Assembly (NCBI GenBank): GCA_007122335.1
Contig: SKTZ01000037.1
Location: 1 to 49,376, forward strand
Reading direction: 5' to 3'
Origin: Bacillota bacterium
Lineage (GTDB): Bacteria; Bacillota; Halanaerobiia; B1SED10-174
DNA: 49,376 nt
A model generated the notes under the pieces. That model searched no databases. It saw only the letters and a list, made by a program, of their open reading frames with translations, and was not told the origin of the DNA. Shown one piece after another: positions 25,483 through 33,194 of the stretch. Within the stretch, counting starts at the first letter, position 1. Every line of letters starts with the position of its first letter. Both the position numbers and the translations under genes were made by a program.

Positions 25483-26427
25483 ATGTCCTTCAGTAACAGG
25501 GTTAAAGACGAGTTAGTTCGCCTTCCCCTGGGAACAGAGGCGGAGATAAAGGCTGAACTGGCGGGTTTACTCCTGAGCAGCGGAAATTTAACAATTGACA
25601 ACAGGGGAGTGGGCTTGAGCTGGGAAACCGAAGGGGCCCAGGTGGCCCGCCGCCTTTATGCACTTTTACGGAAGATCCAGGATGATCTCCAGATCCAGAT
25701 CAGGGTGGGAGACAGGGGGCAGGTGGGCAGCACCCAGCGCTATCACTTTGCAATTACTCCCCAGGAAAGTTTAGGCTGTCTCCTGGAAGAACTGGGACTG
25801 GTTGGAAAAAACCGTTTCCCTGCAGGGCGAGTTCCCTTTAACCTGATCCAGGGAGAAAGGGGCAGGCGGGCCTTTCTCCGGGGTTATTTTCTGGGCAGGG
25901 GATCGATAAACAATCCGGAATCTGGTTATTACCTGGAAGTCCTCTGCGAACGAGAGGAAGTCGCAAAGGATGTTCAGGAATTGGAAAATCGATTGGGTCT
26001 TGCCCCTGGAATTAGGAACCGGAGAAAGTTTTGGCTGGTTTATTTAAACCGGGTTGAAGATATTCTTACCTTTCTGAACCTTGCCGGAGCTCACCGCGTT
26101 CTGCTTGATGTAGAGAGCAACCGGATATTTAAAGAAATGCGGGGGACAGTTAATCGCAAAGTTAATTGGGAAACTGCCAACCTTGAAAAAACAATCCAGG
26201 CTGGCTTAAAACAGTTGGAAGATATCAGACTAATTGCAATGAATATAGGTTTGAACAATCTTTCAACAGGACTTCAGGATATTGCAAGGCTTCGGGTCCG
26301 CTATCCCCATCTGAGCCTTAAAGAACTGGGGGAACGCTGCAAACCTCCGGTGGGGAAATCGGGTGCAAATCACCGCATGCGCCGTATTGGCCGGATAGCT
26401 GATGAAATTCGTAGAGAGGGGAAGTGA
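25483..26427 (+). CDS. whiA: Sporulation/division regulator WhiA
   Basis: 314 residues. It begins SFSNRVKDELVRLP, the WhiA N-terminal signature, has a degenerate LAGLIDADG homing-endonuclease-like domain (GRRAFLRGYFLGRGSINNPESGYYLEV) and a C-terminal helix-turn-helix (SLKELGERCKPPVGKSGANHRMRRI). One nucleotide separates it from yvcK. WhiA is a DNA-binding protein affecting division and chromosome segregation in Firmicutes. Confidence 0.96.
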   Translation: MSFSNRVKDELVRLPLGTEAEIKAELAGLLLSSGNLTIDNRGVGLSWETEGAQVARRLYALLRKIQDDLQIQIRVGDRGQVGSTQRYHFAITPQESLGCLLEELGLVGKNRFPAGRVPFNLIQGERGRRAFLRGYFLGRGSINNPESGYYLEVLCEREEVAKDVQELENRLGLAPGIRNRRKFWLVYLNRVEDILTFLNLAGAHRVLLDVESNRIFKEMRGTVNRKVNWETANLEKTIQAGLKQLEDIRLIAMNIGLNNLSTGLQDIARLRVRYPHLSLKELGERCKPPVGKSGANHRMRRIGRIADEIRREGK

Positions 26428-26433
26428 ACCAGC

Positions 26434-27792
26434 ATGCAGATGAACCTGAATCTGCGTTTAGAACAGAAACAAACCTTAATAATGACGCCCCGTTTACAGC
26501 AGGCTTTAAATATTTTACAGCTTTCAACCTTGGAGCTAAAAGAACTGTTGCAAAAAGAGGCCCAGGAAAATCCCCTCCTTGAAGTCGGCGAACAGGAGGA
26601 AACAATAAGCCTCGATGACCATAGTTCCGAAGAATGGGAAGAAATTTTTGCCAACACCGATTATGCCTTTAACCAGGAAATTAGGAATGACGGCCAGGAA
26701 AGAATTGAAGAAAAAGTCCTTGCTCAGCCCATTAGTAGAGATGAGTACCTGACCAGGCAAATGCACCTGCTACTTCCGGATAAGGTAAAACGACGAATTG
26801 CATCATTTTTGGTTGGCTCACTGGATGAGAAAGGGTACCTGGCTATTTCCATTCACCAGGTTTCAAGATTGCTGGAGGTATCAACTGAAGAGGTAGAAGA
26901 GGTCCGGGAATTACTTCTGGAACAGGACCCACCCGGGCACGGAGCTGTTAATATCCAGGAAGCCCTGGCCCATCAGCTTGCAGCCCTGGAAGCTCCTGAA
27001 CAGCAAAAGGAATGGGCGCGAAAAATTGTTGGCTGTCACTGGGCGGAGCTGACCCGGGGCAAGTGGCCTTCTATCCGCCGCAAGTTCAAGCCGGGTCCAG
27101 AAGCTTTTGACAGTGGGGTAAACCTCCTGCGCTCTCTTTATCCCTATCCCTCAGCAGCCTATGAACAACAGCAAATTCGCTACCTGGAACCGGATATTAT
27201 TCTGGTTCGGGCTGATAACGAATGGCGGATTATTATGAATGATGCCGTCTATCCCCGCCTGCGCCTGGGAGGAAATTATAAAACTCTCTGGCAGAAAAGA
27301 GATAACCCGGAAGTAAGGGAGTTTCTGGAGAGAAAGCTGAAAGGTGCTCGCTGGCTTCTTCGTTGTATTGAACAGCGCCGGGTTACCCTTTACCGAATAA
27401 CAGAGGCCCTTCTGGAACTTCAGGAAGAGTTTTTCTCCACCGGGAAAAAAGCCCTGAAACCACTTGCCCTCAGAGATGTTGCGGAAAAGCTGGGTCTGCA
27501 TATTTCCACAATATGCCGGGCTACAACGGGAAAATATATCCAGACTCCTTACGGAATTTATGAGTTAAAATATTTTTTCAATAGCGGCGTTGAAACCCAC
27601 TCGTCGGTAAGTATAAAAGAGTTGATCCGGGAATTGGTAGACCGGGAAAACAGACAAAAACCCCTGAGCGACCAGGATATTGCAAGTGAACTGGAAGAAA
27701 AACAGGGGATAGGTATTTCCAGGAGAACTGTTGCCAAATACCGCAAACAGCTCCGGATTCCATCTTCAACAGAAAGAAAAAGGTTGCTGTAA
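26434..27792 (+). CDS. rpoN: RNA polymerase sigma-54 factor
   Basis: 452 residues. Region I is Gln/Leu-rich (LRLEQKQTLIMTPRLQQAL and LNILQLSTLELKELL), the activator-interacting domain. A core-binding domain is followed by a helix-turn-helix (LRDVAEKLGLHISTICRAT) and the RpoN box as ISRRTVAKYRKQL near the C-terminus. It follows whiA by six nucleotides. In several clostridia rpoN directly precedes cggR; here a seven-gene accessory block intervenes. Confidence 0.96.
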   Translation: MQMNLNLRLEQKQTLIMTPRLQQALNILQLSTLELKELLQKEAQENPLLEVGEQEETISLDDHSSEEWEEIFANTDYAFNQEIRNDGQERIEEKVLAQPISRDEYLTRQMHLLLPDKVKRRIASFLVGSLDEKGYLAISIHQVSRLLEVSTEEVEEVRELLLEQDPPGHGAVNIQEALAHQLAALEAPEQQKEWARKIVGCHWAELTRGKWPSIRRKFKPGPEAFDSGVNLLRSLYPYPSAAYEQQQIRYLEPDIILVRADNEWRIIMNDAVYPRLRLGGNYKTLWQKRDNPEVREFLERKLKGARWLLRCIEQRRVTLYRITEALLELQEEFFSTGKKALKPLALRDVAEKLGLHISTICRATTGKYIQTPYGIYELKYFFNSGVETHSSVSIKELIRELVDRENRQKPLSDQDIASELEEKQGIGISRRTVAKYRKQLRIPSSTERKRLL

Positions 27793-27800
27793 AAAAGGGG

Positions 27801-27829
27801 TGGACAAATTAAAAGATTAGAGGTAAAAT
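27801..27829 (+). promoter_or_regulatory. Promoter of the accessory PLP/B12 block
   Basis: TGGACA (27801-27806), a 17-bp spacer, and TAAAAT (27824-27829) lie just after the rpoN stop codon, giving a predicted start near 27836. Confidence 0.65.
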
Positions 27830-27842
27830 ATAAGTATAGTCA

Positions 27843-27857
27843 CTCATCAATGATGAG
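27843..27857 (+). promoter_or_regulatory. Possible operator palindrome
   Basis: CTCATC-AAT-GATGAG is a perfect inverted repeat just after the predicted transcription start and before the ribosome binding site GGGAGGAG. It could be the site of the FCD-domain regulator encoded at 30445-31173, but no second copy was found near that gene. Confidence 0.4.
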
Positions 27858-27871
27858 GGGAGGAGCCGAAT

Positions 27872-28312
27872 TTGAGCCATGATCCTTATAAGCGGGGTGC
27901 CTTTAAGTCCAACCCCTATTATGCTAAAAATGAAATTACAGGAAATCTGGTAGTTGTCCTGCAGGGATATTTTCCCGATCGCAATCTGGAACTTATTAAA
28001 CCAATTTCCCGCGCACTTTTATCTGGTGAAATCCATGAAATAATTTTAACTGACGAAAACGCGGGACCTGGGGATACGGTAAACAATATTACTTACCTGG
28101 GTTTTGTGGAAATTGCCGGAGCTGGAGTTGCAGTCGCTGGAGACATTGTTTCAGTTGACGGTAGGGAAATCGGGCGCCTTGCTGGGTTTGATATAACCCA
28201 CATGCCCAATCACCTTAATATTGTTATAAAGACTGATTTACTTAAGAGTGGAGCTGACCAGGGCTTCTGCCTTGGACAAACTTTAGAATTTCGTGCCGGA
28301 GGAGGTGAATAA
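27872..28312 (+). CDS. Uncharacterised small protein, first gene of the accessory block
   Basis: 146 residues from a TTG at 27872 with GGGAGGAG six nt upstream. I do not recognise the family with certainty. It has no signal peptide or membrane helix. The sequence is rich in beta-forming segments (GNLVVVLQGYFPD, EIHEIILTD, NNITYLGFVEI, DIVSVDGREIGRLAGFD, HLNIVIKTDLL) with conserved-looking Asp/His residues and no Cys cluster, suggesting a small beta-barrel-like domain. The gene overlaps neither neighbour; the RidA gene begins two nt after its stop. Its position as first gene of the operon suggests an auxiliary or subunit role with the downstream enzymes. Confidence 0.7.
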   Translation: MSHDPYKRGAFKSNPYYAKNEITGNLVVVLQGYFPDRNLELIKPISRALLSGEIHEIILTDENAGPGDTVNNITYLGFVEIAGAGVAVAGDIVSVDGREIGRLAGFDITHMPNHLNIVIKTDLLKSGADQGFCLGQTLEFRAGGGE

Positions 28313-28313
28313 T

Positions 28314-28775
28314 ATGAAGATCGAGCAAAGAATTGAGGAAATGGGTTTAACCCTGCCCGAAGTTCCTGCCCCACTTGCTGCTTATGTCCCCGGCCAAAAA
28401 ACCGGACGCTTCATTTTCACCGCGGGACAGCTCCCCATTCAGTATGGAGAGCTCAAGTACAGGGGGAAACTGGGACAGGACTATTCAGTTGAGGAAGGGT
28501 ATGAGGCCGCAAAAATCTGCCTCCTTAACTGCCTTGGAGTTATCAAAAAGATCGCCGGTGACCTGGACCGGGTCAAGCAGGTTGTGAAAATTAACGGATT
28601 TGTTAATAGTGACCCTAATTTTACTGACCAGCCCAAGGTCTTGAATGGTGCTTCTGAACTCTGTGTTGAATTATTTGGAAAGAAAGGCGAACATGCTCGG
28701 GCTGCTGTCGGTTCGGTAAGCCTGCCAATGGGAGCGGCTGTTGAAGTTGAAATGATCGTTGAACTGGAAGAGTAG
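28314..28775 (+). CDS. RidA-family (YjgF-like) protein
   Basis: 153 residues from the ATG at 28314, chosen because GGAGGTGAAT precedes it. RidA-fold features: FIFTAGQLPI, GYEAAKICLLNCLGVIKKIAGDL, and HARAAVGSVSLPMGAAVEVEMIVELEE, which contains the Arg that in active RidA members holds the substrate carboxylate. RidA enzymes hydrolyse reactive enamine/imine products released by PLP enzymes. The next gene encodes a PLP enzyme, so clearing a 2-aminoacrylate-like or imine intermediate fits. The protein is longer than canonical RidA (about 128) and belongs to the 150-residue subgroup. Confidence 0.9.
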   Translation: MKIEQRIEEMGLTLPEVPAPLAAYVPGQKTGRFIFTAGQLPIQYGELKYRGKLGQDYSVEEGYEAAKICLLNCLGVIKKIAGDLDRVKQVVKINGFVNSDPNFTDQPKVLNGASELCVELFGKKGEHARAAVGSVSLPMGAAVEVEMIVELEE

Positions 28776-28825
28776 GAGAATTTAACGAGTCTTGGTAAAT
28801 GAAAAATTCAGGGGAGAGTGAAAAA

Positions 28826-30277
28826 ATGTTTAAATTTGAAATGTATAAAAAATTACTGGCAGAGAAAGGCGAAATCTTTGCCAAAGCAAAAAAAGCTGCA
28901 GATGAAATTGGAATAGGACCAGATCTTGCTGGAAAATTTGGCCTGACCGGTGCTATCTCCGGTATGCCGGCCCCTCTCCGGGACGATATTATGGCAGCTA
29001 CCGAAAAGGGAGCAAAAGAGGTAATGCCTCTTGCGGGCCTGGTTGATGAAATCCGGACCCTGGTCAAGCATCATTACGGTGATGAATTTGATGCAGTTTC
29101 CACCCCGACCTGTGAAGCAGGACTCTGGCTGGCCTTCGATGTCCTTGTTAGCCCACCTTATACCGGTCGTGGTGATAATTATCGTTCTCGTTATATTGCC
29201 CTCTATGAAAAGCACCTCCACCACCAGGGAAGCTATGGTCGCCCCTTCCCCGCCCACTACAAGGATGTACTGGCTGAGCGGGGATCAACTCCAGGCGAAC
29301 TAGGCTTCAATGGAAAGAGGCAGTACAATACAGATGTTATTTTGGCCAAGCTGGAAGGGGCCAATTATGAGCCACATGGCATCAAGTACCACCCGTCTCT
29401 GCAGTTGACCAACGTTGACGTCGATGCTTCCATGAAGAAAATTGGTAAAATTGCCGAAAGGCATGCTGCCTATCTTAATGGCTTTACCTCACTGGGTTAT
29501 GATACCCCTGGTTATGGCTATGGAGATTTAGATAACGAGGGAACACCCCGCCTGCAGAAGCTGATGGGAGAACTTGCCAGAGACTATGATGTCCCTTACA
29601 TTGTAGATAATGCCTGGGGCCTGCCCTTTATCGGCGTTGATATTCGTAAAAACAATGCTGACCTCATGATTTACAGCATGGATAAAGCAACTGGAGCCCC
29701 GACTTCCGGCCTGATTATTGGACGGGAAGAATACATTATACCCCTGCGCCGGGCTCTCGGTGTTCACGGCGAACGCTGGGGAACAACTGGTTCCTATGGA
29801 AAAGCTTCCCACGTAATTTTTGATCCCGGAAAAGAAGCCCTATTGGGTCAGGTAGCTGCCCTTAAGGCCCTGGAAGACAATCCTGAACTTTACAAAAAGC
29901 CCATTGAGCAGACCTATGATATAGTTATGGAAGAACTTAAGGTCCTGCCCGAAAAGATCCGGAAGAACCTGGTTGTATCCAAATCCTTCAACTCCGGTAC
30001 TGTTGAAATTAACTATGAGGCAACCTGGAATGGAGAAGAACCCGGGTTCCCCATTTTCACCATCGAAGACATGTATGGATCCAGTAACCTCCTGCAATCT
30101 GGTCTGAAAGAGATGGGTATTATTCCCACCATTGCTTATGATGGAAATATCTTTATTTCTCCCGGCCAGAATACCACTGACGATAAAGGCAACCTGATCG
30201 AAGAGCGGATGCGCATGGCAATAAAAGGCCTGGTCCGCCTGATGGAAATTATCGGTCAGCACGCTGGCATTATGTAG
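28826..30277 (+). CDS. Fold-type-I PLP-dependent enzyme of unknown specificity
   Basis: 483 residues from the ATG at 28826 (good AGGGGAGAG site); an ATG at 28799 would add nine residues. The fold-type-I landmarks are PTCEAGLWLAFDVLV (cofactor phosphate cup), the Asp of PYIVDNAWGLPFIG that binds the pyridine nitrogen, and the Schiff-base Lys287 in YSMDKATGAPTSG. The large domain also shows YEPHGIKYHPSLQLTNVDVD. It resembles aminotransferase class V/SelA-SepCysS or lyase families, but I cannot place it with a known activity. It is paired with RidA and lies in the same block as a B12-dependent mutase-like protein, so an elimination, cleavage or transfer reaction on an unusual amino acid is inferred. 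Confidence 0.75.
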   Translation: MFKFEMYKKLLAEKGEIFAKAKKAADEIGIGPDLAGKFGLTGAISGMPAPLRDDIMAATEKGAKEVMPLAGLVDEIRTLVKHHYGDEFDAVSTPTCEAGLWLAFDVLVSPPYTGRGDNYRSRYIALYEKHLHHQGSYGRPFPAHYKDVLAERGSTPGELGFNGKRQYNTDVILAKLEGANYEPHGIKYHPSLQLTNVDVDASMKKIGKIAERHAAYLNGFTSLGYDTPGYGYGDLDNEGTPRLQKLMGELARDYDVPYIVDNAWGLPFIGVDIRKNNADLMIYSMDKATGAPTSGLIIGREEYIIPLRRALGVHGERWGTTGSYGKASHVIFDPGKEALLGQVAALKALEDNPELYKKPIEQTYDIVMEELKVLPEKIRKNLVVSKSFNSGTVEINYEATWNGEEPGFPIFTIEDMYGSSNLLQSGLKEMGIIPTIAYDGNIFISPGQNTTDDKGNLIEERMRMAIKGLVRLMEIIGQHAGIM

Positions 30278-30298
30278 GAAGCTTTTAAACACCACGAG

Positions 30299-30330
30299 GC
30301 GGAGAAAAATCGTAACCCGGTTTTCTCCGC
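30299..30330 (+). terminator. Strong hairpin after the PLP enzyme gene
   Basis: GCGGAGAAAA and TTTTCTCCGC form a perfect 10-bp stem with a 12-nt loop, 22 nt past the stop codon. No T run follows, so it may be a weak or bidirectional terminator or an mRNA-stabilising structure. Confidence 0.6.
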
Positions 30331-30396
30331 TTCAATCTATATATTGAAGTGGGGGCTTTGTTCCGGTGGGGACCGATATGCCCCGGGCAAAGCTCC
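30331..30396 (+). other. Further folded segment upstream of the regulator gene
   Basis: A small inverted repeat TTCAAT/ATTGAA (30331-30348) is followed by a larger one, GGGGCTTTG (30352-30360) with CAAAGCTCC (30388-30396), containing an inner GGGG/CCCC pairing. It could be a leader RNA for 30445-31173. No known riboswitch consensus was recognised. Confidence 0.4.
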
Positions 30397-30444
30397 TTAT
30401 TCTAATTAAAACTAAAAATTGTTTGTATTAAGGGAGGTGGTTTT

Positions 30445-31173
30445 TTGCAGCAAAATGGAGATAAGGAACATTATATCCTGGAAATAATCGCGAATTACTC
30501 GGAACCCGTAGGATCGGGAACAATAAGTAATGATTTAAGGCGAAAGGTTGGCGAAGTTAGCGAGGCCACAGTTGGCCGGGTCCTCAGGCGCCTGGATGAA
30601 CGAGGCTGGACCCAAAAGGATGGTTTTAAAGGTCGGGTTTTAACCTCCGAGGGAAAAATTGCATTGCAGAAATTTTGGGATGACAAAAGAAGGAGACTCG
30701 ATACTAACAGATTTCTGGAATTAACCCGGGGGGAGGAAAAAGAACAACTGGTAAACATCCTGATAGCCCGCAGGGCTATTGAAAGGGAAATTGCCCGCCT
30801 GGCTGCAGAGAAAGCCACAGAGGAAGATGTTCGCCAATTGAATGAAATAATTTCCAGGAACCTGCAAAAGCTGGAGTCCTCTCAGCCAGGGGCCGATGAA
30901 GATGTGGCTTTCCATAAGCTTCTAGCAGAAATTGCTGGGAATAAAATTCTGGAAGCAGCCCTGGATTTGATTCGGGAGGAAGGTCAGTTATCTCCCATTC
31001 TGGAATATGTCCGGCAAAAAGTTGGTAGCGACATTGTTTCCGATCACAAGAAGGTGCTCGAAGCAATTGCCCGGAGAGACTCCGAAGGAGCCGAAAAGGC
31101 GATGGTTAGGCATATTGAAGGAATTATTGCCGACGTAAATAAATACTGGGAAAAATTCGGGGGTAAGGAGTGA
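30445..31173 (+). CDS. FCD-domain transcriptional regulator with atypical winged-helix
   Basis: 242 residues from TTG 30445, five nt after GGGAGGTGG. The N-terminal winged helix (HYILEIIANYSEPVGSGTIS, then EVSEATVGRVLRRLDERGW) looks more like the NrpR/RNase R-type helix-turn-helix than the usual GntR domain. The C-terminal half is an FCD ligand domain with metal-ligand positions Asp and His in DEDVAFHKLL, His in SDHKKVLEAI and His in VRHIEGI. Such regulators bind small carboxylates or amino-acid derivatives. It is the first gene of the second half of the block and likely controls it. Target sites are unproven. Confidence 0.82.
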   Translation: MQQNGDKEHYILEIIANYSEPVGSGTISNDLRRKVGEVSEATVGRVLRRLDERGWTQKDGFKGRVLTSEGKIALQKFWDDKRRRLDTNRFLELTRGEEKEQLVNILIARRAIEREIARLAAEKATEEDVRQLNEIISRNLQKLESSQPGADEDVAFHKLLAEIAGNKILEAALDLIREEGQLSPILEYVRQKVGSDIVSDHKKVLEAIARRDSEGAEKAMVRHIEGIIADVNKYWEKFGGKE

Positions 31174-31180
31174 GAAGAAA

Positions 31181-31417
31181 TTGGACGCAAAGACAAGAGT
31201 TGTTGATGCGCTTGATATTGAAACCTTTCTTATCTGCAAGAATGAGGAAGAAGGAAGAAGAATTTCTGCTGGTTTAATGGAAAGCATGGGTTGCAGTGAT
31301 TTTGATCTTGTTTATATTCATCATGAAGGGATCGGGGCCCGGGTCCGCATCAGGGCATATGTTAACCGACCTGGAGACCGCTACACCTGGCTGGAGGGAG
31401 GAGAAAAGGATGCGTAA
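31181..31417 (+). CDS. Small 78-residue protein coupled to the B12-dependent protein
   Basis: TTG start at 31181 (MDAKTRVVDALDIETFLICK), seven nt after the regulator gene. The last codons overlap the next gene's start by 8 nt, so translation is coupled. No membrane helix or signal. It has an alpha-beta pattern (EEGRRISAGLMESMG, DLVYIHHEGIGARVRIRAYV). I recognise no family. It might be a small subunit, comparable in position to OraS next to OraE, but it does not resemble the OraS sequence I know. Confidence 0.65.
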   Translation: MDAKTRVVDALDIETFLICKNEEEGRRISAGLMESMGCSDFDLVYIHHEGIGARVRIRAYVNRPGDRYTWLEGGEKDA

Positions 31418-33194
31418 AAAAAGAGTTCTATTATCTCCCCTGGATCCAGTTCACGATATCGGGCTTAAAATGATAAAAAATGCCCTCGATGAAGCGGGAC
31501 ACACAACCTTCCTTTTACCCCCCGATGTTACCCCCGGAGAAATTGTCGAGGAAGCCCTGGACAAAAAAGCCGAGGTAATTTTGCTTTCCCGAACTCTTGG
31601 GTACGGGGTGGCAGAGCTACTTGGTCGTTTCGTGGACCTAATTGAAGGAGCGGGAATCCGTCACCAGGTTCAGCTAGGTATTGGAGGCATGGCTATCAAA
31701 CCGGAACTGGCTGCAGAACTGGGCTTTGACCAGGGTTTTGGGCCCAAAACCCCGGTTGAAGAGGCAGTGGCTTTTGTCGAGGGAAGGAATTATGTTCCCA
31801 CACAGGAAGCCAGTACGAAAAAGAAAGGTAATCTGCTCAGAGAGCGGACTTATGATTATCACCACGAGGAAATTAATAGTTTGCTGGAAGAAATCTCGGA
31901 GAAAACCCTCGAGTGGTACCGGGAAGTTGATAGTCCCGGGGTCAGGCGGGCAGAACTCCGGGAAGCAGGTTCAGCAGGAGGGCAGGACTATCTGGAACTG
32001 AGTTCTGATAGTATCAGGGATTTTTTTAAGGAGGGCATCCTTCCTTCTGGTCTCCGCCTTATTGGGGAGGAAGAGCAAAAATCTCTGGAAAACGTGATTG
32101 CAACCGGCCGCGTAGAAAACCCACGAATCCTGCAGCGGCAGCCCCATCAACCACTGGTTTTTATTCAGTATGGAACAGGTTGTCCCTTCATGGATATCGC
32201 CCATATAAAGGGAACTGAGGCCTGGGGTGCAGATGGAGTGGTTCATTTTGACCCTTCCTGGGGAGCGAAAACTGAAGGACTTCTGGCAGGCCTTTTGAGT
32301 CACGAGGAAAATGGCTCGGTTCTTTCGGAAAAAAACCTGGAATTAATCAAGAAAGCCCTGGAAAAATCAACCCTGTGGCAGGTTCGGGCTCACCGGGGTT
32401 TAAATACTCCGGAAACTGTTCTGCTGGCAGGAGAAGCCGGGGCGGACCTGACCAAGATTAACCCGGTCTATGGTTCCCTCGGTGGAGGAACTGACCCCGA
32501 AAGGTTACTGGCCGACGGCTTAAAAGCCATGGAATATGCTGCTCGATATAATATGCCATTTGATATGCCAACAAATGAAGAGCTCTGTGGTGTTCCTGCC
32601 TTTAAAGCTTTTGCAGGGATGTTGATTGTAACGCAGCTGGGACTGGCTCTCGGGGCTAAACCCGTACTTCAACCCCTTTTCTGCTATTCTCCTGAGATGA
32701 TGCTCGGAGGGCAGATGGAAGATAATTATATCGATTATAACGCCGCCAAGGTGATGGCCCTAAGGGGAATTATTGACGCACCTATCTGGGCAGGCGCCCC
32801 TATTGGATTTTTAACTCATACTGAAGAGAGGGTTCAATCAGCAGTTTCAACCTCATTCCACGCCGGAATGGCAGCATCCCTGGATATTGAAGGGATTTCA
32901 ATCGCCTCCACTGATGAAGCCTATTCCGGAGGGCCGATAACTCTCCCCGCCAGGATAGATACCCTGCAGGGAACGGGAGAAGCCTTCAGATTTTTGGGAA
33001 GTGCCGGGATGCAGCCCACCTCAAGGGCAGAAGAATGGGCCGAAGAGCTGACCAGTAATATCCTCAGGGTTTTAAAAGAAGTCGCCAAAAATGGTTCGTT
33101 TTTGGACAGCCTTTATCAGGGTATTCTGGGTAGTAAAGAGGAAGGTGCGTATCCCGGGCGAAATGGCCGGAGGACGGTGCAAAAAAGAAGATGA
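31410..33194 (+). CDS. Cobalamin-dependent mutase-like protein (B12-binding domain plus TIM barrel)
   Basis: 594 residues from the ATG at 31410, after GGGAGGAG. Residues 1-130 form a B12-binding Rossmann domain: SPLDPVHDIG with axial-ligand candidate His15, then LLSRTLGYGVAELLG and LGIGGMAI. After a linker (about 140-250) comes a barrel-like region with LVFIQYGTGCPFMDIAHIKG, ADLTKINPVYGSLGGGTDP, MPFDMPTNEELCGVPAFKA, FCYSPEMMLGGQMEDNYID and a GISIASTDEAYSGGPI segment. This resembles the aminomutase/glutamate-mutase barrel group (OraE/KamD, MutE) but with the B12 domain at the N-terminus. A radical rearrangement of an amino-acid-like substrate is inferred. Its stop overlaps the NTPase start (ATGA). 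Confidence 0.75.
   Translation: MRKKRVLLSPLDPVHDIGLKMIKNALDEAGHTTFLLPPDVTPGEIVEEALDKKAEVILLSRTLGYGVAELLGRFVDLIEGAGIRHQVQLGIGGMAIKPELAAELGFDQGFGPKTPVEEAVAFVEGRNYVPTQEASTKKKGNLLRERTYDYHHEEINSLLEEISEKTLEWYREVDSPGVRRAELREAGSAGGQDYLELSSDSIRDFFKEGILPSGLRLIGEEEQKSLENVIATGRVENPRILQRQPHQPLVFIQYGTGCPFMDIAHIKGTEAWGADGVVHFDPSWGAKTEGLLAGLLSHEENGSVLSEKNLELIKKALEKSTLWQVRAHRGLNTPETVLLAGEAGADLTKINPVYGSLGGGTDPERLLADGLKAMEYAARYNMPFDMPTNEELCGVPAFKAFAGMLIVTQLGLALGAKPVLQPLFCYSPEMMLGGQMEDNYIDYNAAKVMALRGIIDAPIWAGAPIGFLTHTEERVQSAVSTSFHAGMAASLDIEGISIASTDEAYSGGPITLPARIDTLQGTGEAFRFLGSAGMQPTSRAEEWAEELTSNILRVLKEVAKNGSFLDSLYQGILGSKEEGAYPGRNGRRTVQKRR

Noticed and set aside
30361-30396. A GGTGGGGACCG segment resembling the T-box consensus (GGTGGNACCGCG)
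   Set aside because: No specifier stem, no full T-box match and no T-run terminator; the downstream gene is a regulator rather than an amino-acid or tRNA-synthetase gene.
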